Shown: positions 8,993-16,380 of the stretch, piece after piece
How positions within the stretch are numbered: the stretch's first letter is position 1
Layout: each line of letters opens with the position of its first letter
From: Spirochaetes bacterium RBG_16_67_19
Lineage (GTDB): Bacteria; Spirochaetota; Spirochaetia; SZUA-6; DRHE01
Assembly (NCBI GenBank): GCA_001829505.1
Contig: MIBK01000057.1
Location: forward strand, 1-16,403
Reading direction: 5' to 3'
DNA length: 16,403 nt
Notes under the pieces: model-generated
Database searches by the model: none
What the model saw: only the letters and a program-made list of their open reading frames with translations
Told to the model about the DNA's origin: nothing
Position numbers and translations under genes: made by a program

Positions 8993-9952
8993 TTAATGCA
9001 GGTACCGGGAGGGGTCAACCGGCTCGCCGCGGAGGAAGATGGCGAAATGCAGGTGGCTGCCCGTGCTGTAACCCGAGTTGCCCATGGTCGCGATGGGCTC
9101 CCCCTGCTTGACCCGGGCGCCCTTGCGCACCCGGAAGCCGTCCAGGTGCCCGTACAGGGTCTGGAAGCCCTCGGCGTGACTGAGGATCACGTAACGGCCG
9201 TAGTTGGGATTGAAGCCCACCATGCTCACCCTCCCGGACATGGCCGCCAGCACCGGGGTGCCCACCGCCCCGGCCAGGTCGATGCCGTTGTGGAAGCGGC
9301 TCACCCCCGTGAAGGGATCGCCGCGCATCCCGAAGCGGGAGGACAGCCGGCCGCGGGAGGGCAGGATGAACAGGCGGCCGAACACCCGGTTCAACTCGTG
9401 CTCGCTCAGGCGGGCCCCCGGGACGAAAAGCTCCTGCCCGGGCACGATCAGGCTGCTCTCTAGATTGTTCCAGTCCAGCAGGTCGTTGAGGGCCACCGTG
9501 AAGCGGCGGGCGATGCCCTCCAGGGAATCCCCCCGGCGCACCCGGTACATCAGGCCGTTGCCGTTGGGCAGGGTAAGGCGGGCGCCCACCTTCAGGGCCC
9601 GGGCGTCCTGGATGCCGTTGAAGCTGATCAGGGTGTCCATGGCCAGGCCGAAGCGCTGGGCGATGGCGGACAGGCTGTCCCCGGCCTGCACCGTGTAGGC
9701 GGAGACGCGCAGGCTCGGAGGCGAGCCGCCCTGGGCCATGGGCGAGGCGCTCTCCGGGGGCGCCAGGTAAGCCAGCAGCACGTTTTCCCCGCCGGCCGGC
9801 AGGCTCAGGGCCTGCGGGGCGGAAACCCGGAAAGCCAGGGGCGCCAGGGCGGCGGCCAGGGCCGCGGCACCCAGGGCCAGATGCAGCCGCGGGATGCGGG
9901 CCAGCCAGGCCAGCGGCTGGAAACGGGGGGAGGGCCTGGCCCGCAGGCGCAT
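8993..9952 (-). CDS. Membrane-anchored double-LysM / M23 family metallopeptidase
   Basis: From ATG at 9952 the protein has 319 residues: a basic N-terminus, one transmembrane helix at about 23-41, and two LysM domains at about 85-130 (YTVQAGDSLSAIAQRFGL) and 135-179 (YRVRRGDSLEGIARRF). An M23/LytM domain follows with HNGID (His221, Asp225), GHL (His269) and HLHFA (His300, His302). It is a probable peptidoglycan endopeptidase with its catalytic domain in the periplasm. The same frame stays open to an ATG at 10102 and a GTG at 10114. Codons in most of that extension (TTA, CGA, CCA, GTA, AGA) lack the G/C-ending bias of the rest, so the shorter start is preferred. GGAGGG lies ten bases upstream of it, and the anchor then sits where it does in the neighbouring M23 protein. 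It heads the operon and is divergent from ftsI. Confidence 0.9.
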   Translation of the reverse strand: MRLRARPSPRFQPLAWLARIPRLHLALGAAALAAALAPLAFRVSAPQALSLPAGGENVLLAYLAPPESASPMAQGGSPPSLRVSAYTVQAGDSLSAIAQRFGLAMDTLISFNGIQDARALKVGARLTLPNGNGLMYRVRRGDSLEGIARRFTVALNDLLDWNNLESSLIVPGQELFVPGARLSEHELNRVFGRLFILPSRGRLSSRFGMRGDPFTGVSRFHNGIDLAGAVGTPVLAAMSGRVSMVGFNPNYGRYVILSHAEGFQTLYGHLDGFRVRKGARVKQGEPIATMGNSGYSTGSHLHFAIFLRGEPVDPSRYLH

Positions 9953-9993
9953 CTGGGCCCGGCCCTCCGGCCGGAAGCCGCGCTCCCGGCTCT

Positions 9994-10012
9994 GCCGCTC
10001 GGCGCGAGCGGC
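9994..10012. repeat. Short perfect inverted repeat upstream of the M23 operon
   Basis: GCCGCTCG (9994-10001) and CGAGCGGC (10005-10012) form an 8-bp perfect stem around a 3-base loop. If the M23 gene starts at 9952, this lies in its 5' leader, about 42 bases before the start codon. It could be a leader hairpin, but in DNA this rich in G and C it may be chance. Confidence 0.4.
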
Positions 10013-10104
10013 TCTTACCGGGGCAGCGGTAGGCCGCGGTGGCAGGGGATGAGCCGTAGATCGACGCCGTAAGACCTTCTGTTGCCCGATCGCCGCGATC
10101 ATAA

Positions 10105-10116
10105 GGGTGTACACCC
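10105..10116. promoter_or_regulatory. 12-bp perfect palindrome, candidate operator between the M23 operon and ftsI
   Basis: GGGTGTACACCC is a perfect two-fold symmetric site in the divergent intergenic region. It ends six bases before the candidate ftsI -35 box at 10123, so its centre would be near -47 relative to an ftsI start near 10158, a position typical for an activator or repressor site. The binding protein is unknown, and no second copy was seen in the window. Confidence 0.45.
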
Positions 10117-10122
10117 CTCATA

Positions 10123-10151
10123 TCGACAATTCGGCGGGGGCATATTACGAT
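10123..10151 (+). promoter_or_regulatory. Candidate promoter of the ftsI-DUF115 operon
   Basis: TCGACA (10123-10128), a 17-base spacer and TACGAT (10146-10151) give a moderate sigma-70-type match (five and four of six positions). The ATG at 10164 follows 12 bases later, so the leader would be only about five bases, and no Shine-Dalgarno sequence is present. The A/T-rich stretch 10141-10154 stands out in this GC-rich DNA and also contains other possible -10 hexamers. Confidence 0.45.
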
Positions 10152-10163
10152 AAAGCTCACGCC

Positions 10164-12047
10164 ATGACCAACGACAAACAGCGCAGGCGGCTCGTGATCT
10201 TCCTGGGCTTCCTCGGCCTGGTGGTGCTCCTGCTCATCGCCCGCCTGGCGCAACTGATGCTGCTGCGCTCCGGCGCAGTGGAGCGCGGCGGCATAACCCT
10301 GCCCGCCGTGGAACGCGGCCCGATCCTGGACCGCAACGGGCATGTGCTGGCCATCACCACCCGCCTGTACTCGGTGACCGCCTGGCTGCCCGAGGTGAGC
10401 GACCCGGAGGGCTCCGCCGCCCTGCTGGCCGAGACGCTGGAGCTGGACGCGGGCCAGACCGCCCGCCGCCTCAAGGAGGCCACGGGCTTCCTGTTCGTCA
10501 AGCGCAAGGTCACCCCCACCCAGAGCGAGCGGGTCCGGGCCCTGAAGGCCGAAGGCCGGCTGAAAGGCATCGACCTGGTCCCGGAGTTCGGCCGCAACTA
10601 CCCCAACCAGTCCCTGGCCAGCCACGTGCTGGGCTACGTGGGCCTGGACAACGTCGGCCTGGACGGGGTGGAGTACTCCTTCAACGAGGAGCTCTCCCCC
10701 GCGTCGGTGAGCCGGGCCGATGCGCCGCAGGAGGAGATCTTCGGCAACCAGGTGTTCCTGAGCATCGACCGGGACATCCAGCACATGGTCGAGCGCCACG
10801 CCCGCCAGGCCTTCACGGACAATCAGGCCGATTCGGTGCTCATCCTGGCCATGGAGGCCGGCAGCGCCGAAATCCTGGGCTACGCGGCCGTGCCCGACTT
10901 CGACCCCAACCAGTTCAACAGCTTCGAGCGCTCCGCCCTGCGCAACCTGCCCCTGGCCCAGGCCTACGAGCCAGGCTCGGTTTTCAAGATCTTCTCCATC
11001 GCCTCCTTCCTGCAGCTGGGGGGCATCCAGCCGGAGGAGCAGTTCAACTGCTCCGGACTGTACGAGAAGCGGCTGGCCGACGGGGAAACCATCCGCATCC
11101 GGGACCTGACCGCCCACGGCAGGGTCAACGCCGGGCTTATACTGAAGTACTCCTGCAACGTGGGGGCGGCCTATGCCTCCGAAAAGGTCCAGCGGGAGGA
11201 TTTCTACCGCCTCCTGCAGTCTTTCGGCTTCGGGCGGCCCACGGGACTGCCCCTGCCGGGGGAAAGCGCCGGCATCCTGGCGCCCCCGGCCCGCTGGTCG
11301 CTGCGCACCAAGGCCACCATCGCCTTCGGGCAGGAGATCTCGGTCTCCGCCCTGCAGGTCATGCAGGCCGCCACGGCCATCGCCAACGGCGGGCTGCTGC
11401 TGGCCCCCAGGATCGTGACCAAGATCCTGTCCCCCACTGGGGAGCTGGTGAAGGAGTTCGGGCGCCAGCCGCTGCGGGAGGTGGTTTCCCCCCAGGTGGC
11501 CCGGGAAATGCTGGAGATGATGGCCGCGGCCGCCGGGGAGGGGGGCACCGCGCGCCGCGGCAGCGTGGAAGGAATGCGCATCTCGGCCAAGACGGGGACC
11601 GCCCAGGTGCGCGACCCGGCCACGGGCACCTACTCGGAGTCCAACTACGTGGCCTCCTACCTGGGCATCTTCCCCACCGAGGAGCCGCGGATCATCCTGT
11701 ACGTGGTGCTGCACAACCCCAAGGGCCCGGCCTACTACGGCAGCCAGATCGCGGCCCCCGTTTTCCGCGGCGTGGCCGAGGACCTGATCGGCTACCTGGG
11801 CATCCCCCGCAGGGGCGACGTGGTGCTGGAGCAGCCCGGCTCCCTGCGGGTGACCGTCCCGCCGGCCCTGGTCCTGGGAGAGAGCATGCCGGACCTGCGC
11901 GGCACCCCCAAGCGCCTGCTCCTGCCGCTGCTGGCCGTCCCCGGCCTGGAGGTGCGCATCAGCGGGGACGGGTTCGTGGCGGAGCAGGATCCCCCCCCGG
12001 GCACTCGTTTGCAAGCCGGCGCGAGCATCCGGCTGAGGCTGGAATGA
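10164..12047 (+). CDS. ftsI: Penicillin-binding protein FtsI/PBP2-type transpeptidase with C-terminal PASTA domain
   Basis: The 627-residue class B PBP cross-links peptidoglycan, most likely at the division septum. One N-terminal transmembrane helix (about 9-28) is followed by the PBP dimerisation region, including RGPILDRNG at 51-59. The transpeptidase domain has all three active-site motifs: SVFK (Ser272 to Lys275), SCN (330-332) and KTGT (476-479). The end, about 573-627 (MPDLRG through DPPPGTRLQAGASIRLRL), is a PASTA domain, as in FtsI/SpoVD-type proteins. ATG at 10164 is chosen; the open frame reaches 10107, but the extra codons cover the promoter. Its TGA overlaps the ATG of the DUF115 gene (ATGA at 12044-12047), so the two are co-translated. 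The M23 hydrolase operon lies divergently upstream. Confidence 0.93.
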   Translation: MTNDKQRRRLVIFLGFLGLVVLLLIARLAQLMLLRSGAVERGGITLPAVERGPILDRNGHVLAITTRLYSVTAWLPEVSDPEGSAALLAETLELDAGQTARRLKEATGFLFVKRKVTPTQSERVRALKAEGRLKGIDLVPEFGRNYPNQSLASHVLGYVGLDNVGLDGVEYSFNEELSPASVSRADAPQEEIFGNQVFLSIDRDIQHMVERHARQAFTDNQADSVLILAMEAGSAEILGYAAVPDFDPNQFNSFERSALRNLPLAQAYEPGSVFKIFSIASFLQLGGIQPEEQFNCSGLYEKRLADGETIRIRDLTAHGRVNAGLILKYSCNVGAAYASEKVQREDFYRLLQSFGFGRPTGLPLPGESAGILAPPARWSLRTKATIAFGQEISVSALQVMQAATAIANGGLLLAPRIVTKILSPTGELVKEFGRQPLREVVSPQVAREMLEMMAAAAGEGGTARRGSVEGMRISAKTGTAQVRDPATGTYSESNYVASYLGIFPTEEPRIILYVVLHNPKGPAYYGSQIAAPVFRGVAEDLIGYLGIPRRGDVVLEQPGSLRVTVPPALVLGESMPDLRGTPKRLLLPLLAVPGLEVRISGDGFVAEQDPPPGTRLQAGASIRLRLE

Positions 12048-13849
12048 GCCTGCTTTCCGACAACCTGCGGGCCCTCTACGGCCGTCACCCCGGCCTGCGC
12101 GGCCTGGGCCTGGAGTCCGCGGGGGAGGGACCCCTGGCCGTGGAAAGCTCCGCCTGCGGGCTGCCCACCGCGAAGTTCCAGGACGCCTACCTGCACTCCC
12201 GCTACGATCCGCGGGAGGAGGCCCGCCGGCAACTGGCCCGCGAGCTGCCGGCCCGCTTCAGCTCGGCGGTCTTCCTGGGCTTCGGCCTGGGATACCTGCC
12301 GGAGGTCTTCCTGGAGCTGCACCCCGGGCGCCCCCTGGCGGTGATCGAGCCAGAGCCTGCTCTTTTCCGCCAGGCGCTGGCCGCCCGCGACCTGCGCGCC
12401 ATGCTGGCCAGCCCTGATGCCTCCTGGCTGGTGGGCCGGGAGGCGGAGGAGGCGGTTATGGAGCTGGAGGAGAACTCACCCGGCGCTCCCGCCCTGCTGC
12501 GCCTGCGGCCCCTGTACCTGGCCAGCCTCCCCTACTACCGCAGGCTGGAGGCCCTGCTGGAGTCCCTCGCCGACCGCCGGGAGGTGAACCTGAACACCCT
12601 GCGCCGGTTCGGCCGCCTGTGGGTGCGCAACCTCCTGGCCAACCTGCCGCTGTTCCTGCGGGCCGCGGGGACGCGGGAGCTGGAGGGGCTTTTCGCCGGA
12701 ATGCCCGCCCTGCTGCTGGCCGCCGGGCCGTCGCTGGAGCCGGTGCTGGCCGTGCTCCCTGCGCTGGCCGAGCGCCTGGTGCTGGTGGCCGTGGACACCT
12801 CCTATCGCTTGTGCCGGCAGGCGGGGGTGAAGCCCGACCTGCTGGTCACGGTGGACCCCCAGTATTGGAACTCGCGCCACCTGGACTGGGCCGAGTTGGA
12901 GGGCATCCTGCTCGCTTCCGAGCCCTCGGTCCACCCCCGCACCTTTCATCGCCCGCGCCTGCCCAACCTGCACTTCATGTCCTCTTTTTTCCCCATCGGC
13001 GAGGCCCTGGAGCGCGTTGCCGGGCCGCGAGGCAGGGTGGGCGCGGGCGGTTCGGTGGCCACCAGCGCCTGGGACCTGGCCCGGCTCACCGGCGCGCGGC
13101 CGCTGTACCTGGCCGGCCTGGACCTGGGCTACCCGGGCAGGCGCACCCACGCCCGCGGGGCTTTCTTCGAGGAGCGCGCCCACACCCTCTCCGGGCGCCT
13201 GCTGCCGGCGGAGCACCAGGATTTCCTGGTCCTGACCAGCGCAGGCCTCATCCCGGTGGCCTCCGCAGCCGGCGGGATCACCCTGACCGACCGGCGGATG
13301 CTGCTGTACAAGTGGTGGTTCGAGAACCAGCTGAAGCAGCATCCGGGCTCCAGCTTCACCGTCTCGGCCGACGGCACGCGGATCGCGGGCCTGGAATACC
13401 GGCCGCTGTCCGAGCTGCTGGGGCTGCCGGCTCGCCGGCCCCAGATCGAGGAGCGGCTGGCCGCCCTGCGCGGCGGCGCCCTGGACCCCGACGCCGCGCT
13501 CGGCGGGGACGTGGGCCCGCGCGCCCGGGAGACCCTGCAGGAGCTGTCCCGGGACCTCGGCCGCCTGGAAGAGCTGGGCCGCCGCGGCCTCCAGCTCGTC
13601 GGCCTGGCCGAAGGCGGCGGCGGACAGAGTAAATTGGAAGAGGTTGACCGGCAGATCCTGGGCCTGGCCTCCCGCCAGGTGGCGGGCTTTTTGTTCCAGC
13701 CGCTGATCCGCAAGGTGCTGGGGGGCAGCCCCGGCAGCTACCGCGAAGCCCTCGAGCTGTCCGCCGAGCTGTACCGGGAGCTGGCCGCTTCGGCCGGCTA
13801 CCAGGCCGGCCTGCTCCGCCGGGCCCTCGAACGCGACGGATTTCCATAA
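12044..13849 (+). CDS. DUF115 / MAF (motility-associated factor) glycosyltransferase-like protein
   Basis: This 601-residue protein matches the MAF_flag10/DUF115 family, whose studied members are linked to flagellin glycosylation with nonulosonic acids; some archaeal DUF115 proteins are pterin pyrophosphokinases instead. The N-terminal part has the typical FLGFGLGYLPEVF (77-89) followed by VIEPEPALFRQAL (100-112). The core has LLLAAGPSLE (223-232) and VDTSYRLCRQAGVKPDLLVTVDPQ-type spacing (250-273). Further on are GGSVATSAWDLA and YLAGLDLGY, also seen in this family. The C-terminal third is helical and less recognisable. Translation is coupled to ftsI by an ATGA overlap, with only a weak ribosome-binding site. 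A glycosyltransferase acting on flagella or another surface protein is the best guess; the substrate is unknown. Confidence 0.85.
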   Translation: MSLLSDNLRALYGRHPGLRGLGLESAGEGPLAVESSACGLPTAKFQDAYLHSRYDPREEARRQLARELPARFSSAVFLGFGLGYLPEVFLELHPGRPLAVIEPEPALFRQALAARDLRAMLASPDASWLVGREAEEAVMELEENSPGAPALLRLRPLYLASLPYYRRLEALLESLADRREVNLNTLRRFGRLWVRNLLANLPLFLRAAGTRELEGLFAGMPALLLAAGPSLEPVLAVLPALAERLVLVAVDTSYRLCRQAGVKPDLLVTVDPQYWNSRHLDWAELEGILLASEPSVHPRTFHRPRLPNLHFMSSFFPIGEALERVAGPRGRVGAGGSVATSAWDLARLTGARPLYLAGLDLGYPGRRTHARGAFFEERAHTLSGRLLPAEHQDFLVLTSAGLIPVASAAGGITLTDRRMLLYKWWFENQLKQHPGSSFTVSADGTRIAGLEYRPLSELLGLPARRPQIEERLAALRGGALDPDAALGGDVGPRARETLQELSRDLGRLEELGRRGLQLVGLAEGGGGQSKLEEVDRQILGLASRQVAGFLFQPLIRKVLGGSPGSYREALELSAELYRELAASAGYQAGLLRRALERDGFP

Positions 13850-13874
13850 AGCAGGGGCCCGAAATCGCCGAAGG

Positions 13875-13916
13875 CTAGAGGGAGGGTGGCGATCGCCAAG
13901 AAAGCCCCCCCTTTAG
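13875..13916. repeat. Nested inverted repeat downstream of the DUF115 gene
   Basis: CTAGAGGGAGGG (13875-13886) can pair with CCCCCCCTTTAG (13905-13916) over 12 positions, with one mismatch and one G-T pair. It encloses a perfect 12-bp palindrome, TGGCGATCGCCA (13887-13898). A competing pairing is ATCGCC (13864-13869) with GGCGAT (13888-13893). It lies 25 bases after the DUF115 stop and directly abuts the intrinsic terminator, so the ftsI-DUF115 mRNA should end in two consecutive structures. No T-run follows it. Confidence 0.6.
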
Positions 13917-13957
13917 ACGGTATGCTCGAACGACGTCCAGGCATACCGTTTTTTTTT
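13917..13957 (+). terminator. Intrinsic (rho-independent) terminator of the ftsI-DUF115 operon
   Basis: ACGGTATGC (13917-13925) and GCATACCGT (13941-13949) form a perfect 9-bp stem with a 15-base loop. A run of nine T residues follows (13949-13957, the first within the stem). The orientation serves plus-strand transcription. It sits three bases from the stop of the convergent cheY gene; no T-run exists on the other side, so it is not a strong terminator for cheA-cheY. Confidence 0.92.
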
Positions 13958-13960
13958 AGT

Positions 13961-14326
13961 TCAGTCCGCCAGGGCCCGGGCGATGGCGGCGGCCAGGCGC
14001 TCCGGCTTGAAGGGCTTGACGATGAAATCCCGGGCGCCCGCCTTGATGGCTTCCAGGATCATGGACTGCTGGCCGATGGCCGAGCAGATCAGCACCCGGG
14101 CACCGGCGTCTATGGCCAGTATCTGCTGCATCGCCGCCAGGCCGTTCATCTCGGGCATGGTGATGTCCAGGAGCACCACGTCCGGGGCCAGCTCCCGGTA
14201 CTTCTCCACCGCCTCCCGCCCGTTGGCCGCCTCCCCGACGATCTGGTACCCCCCTGCGGTCAACACCTCCTTCTGCAGCATGCGGATGAAGGACAGGTCG
14301 TCGGCGATCAGGATGCGCTTGCCCAT
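13961..14326 (-). CDS. cheY: Chemotaxis response regulator CheY
   Basis: This single receiver domain of 121 residues has no output domain, as in CheY. The acidic pair is Asp9/Asp10, the phosphorylated residue Asp54 (VVLLDITMPEMNG), the switch Ser82 (ICSAIGQ) and the conserved Lys104 (FIVKPFKPE). Phosphorylated CheY would bind the flagellar motor switch and change rotation. The ATG at 14326 has GGAG five bases upstream and lies inside the end of cheA, with 19 bases of overlap, so the kinase and its substrate are made from one message. Single-domain regulators of this length can serve other pathways, but the direct overlap with cheA makes CheY the clear choice. Confidence 0.92.
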   Translation of the reverse strand: MGKRILIADDLSFIRMLQKEVLTAGGYQIVGEAANGREAVEKYRELAPDVVLLDITMPEMNGLAAMQQILAIDAGARVLICSAIGQQSMILEAIKAGARDFIVKPFKPERLAAAIARALAD

Positions 14327-16380
14327 GGCTGCTCCGGCAGTTCCACGATTCGTGAAGTATCCAGGATGAACACGATCCGCCCGTCACCGAGAACCGAGAC
14401 TCCCGAGAACAGGCGGTGGCGGTTCAGCACCTCGGAGAGCGGCTTGATCACCAGGTCCAGCTCCTCCACCAGTTCGTCCACCAGCAGGCAGTAGCGTTGG
14501 CCCTTGCTGCGGGCCACCACGCCGTGCTGGCTGCCTCCTTCCGCGAGGCCTCCCTTCGCGCCGCCCGGTTCCGTCGCCGGCGCCGCCTCCAGCAGGCGGC
14601 TCAGGCGGATGGCGGGGATTTCCTCTTCCCCCAGGGCCATCTGTTCCCCGAAGCGGGTGGGGCGCAGGGCCGTGGGCTCCACGTGCACCGTCTCGTCGAT
14701 GTCCCGGATCGGGATGGCGTAGTACTGACCGGCGCTGGCCACCAGCAGGGAGTGCAGGATGGTCAGGGTGAGCGGCAGCAGGATCGTGACGGTGAGACCC
14801 CGCCCCGGCAGGTTGGAAATCAGCACCTCCCCGCGCAGGTTCTCCTTGACCCGGGTGGCCACCACGTCCAGGCCCACGCCCCGCCCGGACAGCTCGCTGA
14901 CGCTCTGCCGGGTGCTGAACCCCGGCTGGAAAATGAAATTGATCAGCTCCGCGTCGGTGGTTTCCGGCGCGGCCTGGGCCACCTGGCGGATCCTGTCCAG
15001 GTCCAGCCCCCTGCCGTCATCGGCAACCTCGATCACGATCTTGCCGCCGCGCTGCTGGGCGGAGATGCTGATCCGGCCCGTGGCCGGCTTTCCCCGGGAG
15101 ATCCGCTCTTCCACGGTCTCGATGCCGTGGTCCAGGCTGTTGCGGATCAGGTGGGTCAGCGGGTCGGAAACCGCCTCCACCAGGCTGCGGTCGATCTCCG
15201 TCTCCCCGCCGCTTATCGACAGCTCCACGTCCTTGCCCAGCTTGCGCGACAAGTCACGCACCAGGCGGGGGAATTTGTTGAACAGCACGGCGATGGGTAC
15301 CATGCGGGTTTCCATGACCGCCTGCTGCATCCGCCCGGTCACCCGCTCCAGGGAATCGGTGATCTTCTCCACGTCCTGCATCATCTCCGCCGAGCCCGCC
15401 GAGCGCGCTGGCCCGGCCAGGCCCCCGGTCAGCTTGCCGAAGCGGGCTTTGCAGGTCACCAGTTCCCCGACCAGCTGCCACAGGTCGTCCAGCTTGGCGG
15501 TGTCCACCCGCACCGAGGCGCGCGCGCTGCGCTCGTAGTCCCCCCGGGACGCCGGGGTCTCCGGCGCCGCGGATGCCCCGGAGCGGGCTCGCTCGCCATC
15601 GGAGCGCGGGCCCTCCTCCCGGGACTCAGCGCCCAGGGCCGCCGAATCCAGGCGGGAGAGCTCCGCCTCCGCGATGTCCTCCAGCCGGTAGGCCCTGGCG
15701 AGCTCGGCTTCCGGAAGATCGGAGCTGAACAGGATCTGCACCTCCGCGTAGCCTTCCCCGTCTTCCTCCGCCGGGGGCTTGTCCAGCTCCGGGGAGGACT
15801 TGAGGACATTGGCCACCCTTTCCAGATTGCTGAGCACCAGGTAGGCCCGCGGGTGGCGCATCAGCGGTTCCCCGGCCGTGCGGAAGCGCAAGAGGTAAAG
15901 CTGCTCTCCGCGCTCCAGCGCCTCCCGGGCCCGCTGGGCTTCGCCTGCGGAAAGCCGCTGGCCGGGGGCGGCTTCCACCGGGGCCCGCCCGCCGGCGCTG
16001 CCTGCCAGGCGACTCAACTCGGAGGCCATGAGGCGGGTGTCCACTCCCTCGTCCCCCTCCCCGCGGGCCACCCGGGTGACCATCTCCTGGATCAGGTCCG
16101 AGGCCCCCAGGATCGCGTCCAGCAGCTCCCGGCCCAGCAGCAGAGTGCCGCTGCGCAGCCGCTCGAAAACGTCCTCCAGGCGGTGCGCCAGCTCGCTTAA
16201 GTTGGCGAAGCCGATCATGGCCGATTCGCTCTTCAGGGAATGGGTCAGGCGGAAAATCTCGTGCACCAGCTCCAGGTTGGCACTGTCCTTTTCCAGCTCC
16301 AGCAGGCAGTGGTTGAGCTTCTCCAGCAGCTCCTCGGTCTCCTCCAGGAAGGCGCGCAGCAGCCTGTGCTCGTCGCTCAT
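14308..16380 (-). CDS. cheA: Chemotaxis histidine kinase CheA
   Basis: CheA autophosphorylates in receptor-CheW arrays and passes phosphate to CheY and CheB. The 690-residue protein shows, in order: a P1/Hpt domain with phosphorylated His47 (LTHSLKSESAMIGF); an alpha/beta region at about 150-245 in the P2 position; a Ser/Ala/Glu-rich linker; P3 dimerisation from about 289 (VRVDTAKLDDLWQLVGELV); the P4 ATPase with HLIRNSLDHGIE (410-421), DDGRGLD (454-460), IFQPGFST (483-490) and SGRGVGLDVV (498-507); and a P5 CheW-like domain from about 540 to the end. All motifs look intact. ATG at 16380 has AGGAGG at 16396-16391. Its TGA lies 19 bases inside cheY. The promoter must be beyond the right edge. 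Confidence 0.96.
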   Translation of the reverse strand: MSDEHRLLRAFLEETEELLEKLNHCLLELEKDSANLELVHEIFRLTHSLKSESAMIGFANLSELAHRLEDVFERLRSGTLLLGRELLDAILGASDLIQEMVTRVARGEGDEGVDTRLMASELSRLAGSAGGRAPVEAAPGQRLSAGEAQRAREALERGEQLYLLRFRTAGEPLMRHPRAYLVLSNLERVANVLKSSPELDKPPAEEDGEGYAEVQILFSSDLPEAELARAYRLEDIAEAELSRLDSAALGAESREEGPRSDGERARSGASAAPETPASRGDYERSARASVRVDTAKLDDLWQLVGELVTCKARFGKLTGGLAGPARSAGSAEMMQDVEKITDSLERVTGRMQQAVMETRMVPIAVLFNKFPRLVRDLSRKLGKDVELSISGGETEIDRSLVEAVSDPLTHLIRNSLDHGIETVEERISRGKPATGRISISAQQRGGKIVIEVADDGRGLDLDRIRQVAQAAPETTDAELINFIFQPGFSTRQSVSELSGRGVGLDVVATRVKENLRGEVLISNLPGRGLTVTILLPLTLTILHSLLVASAGQYYAIPIRDIDETVHVEPTALRPTRFGEQMALGEEEIPAIRLSRLLEAAPATEPGGAKGGLAEGGSQHGVVARSKGQRYCLLVDELVEELDLVIKPLSEVLNRHRLFSGVSVLGDGRIVFILDTSRIVELPEQPWASAS

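Noticed and set aside
9015..12014. A 999-codon minus-strand frame opposite ftsI
   Set aside because: It runs antisense to ftsI and out of frame through an M23 gene, with no domain signature and biased low-complexity composition.
13614..13650. A/T-richer patch near the end of the DUF115 gene (around AGTAAATTGG) as a possible internal promoter
   Set aside because: No properly spaced -35/-10 pair facing a gene start was found; it reads as ordinary codons (Ser-Lys-Leu-Glu-Glu-Val-Asp).
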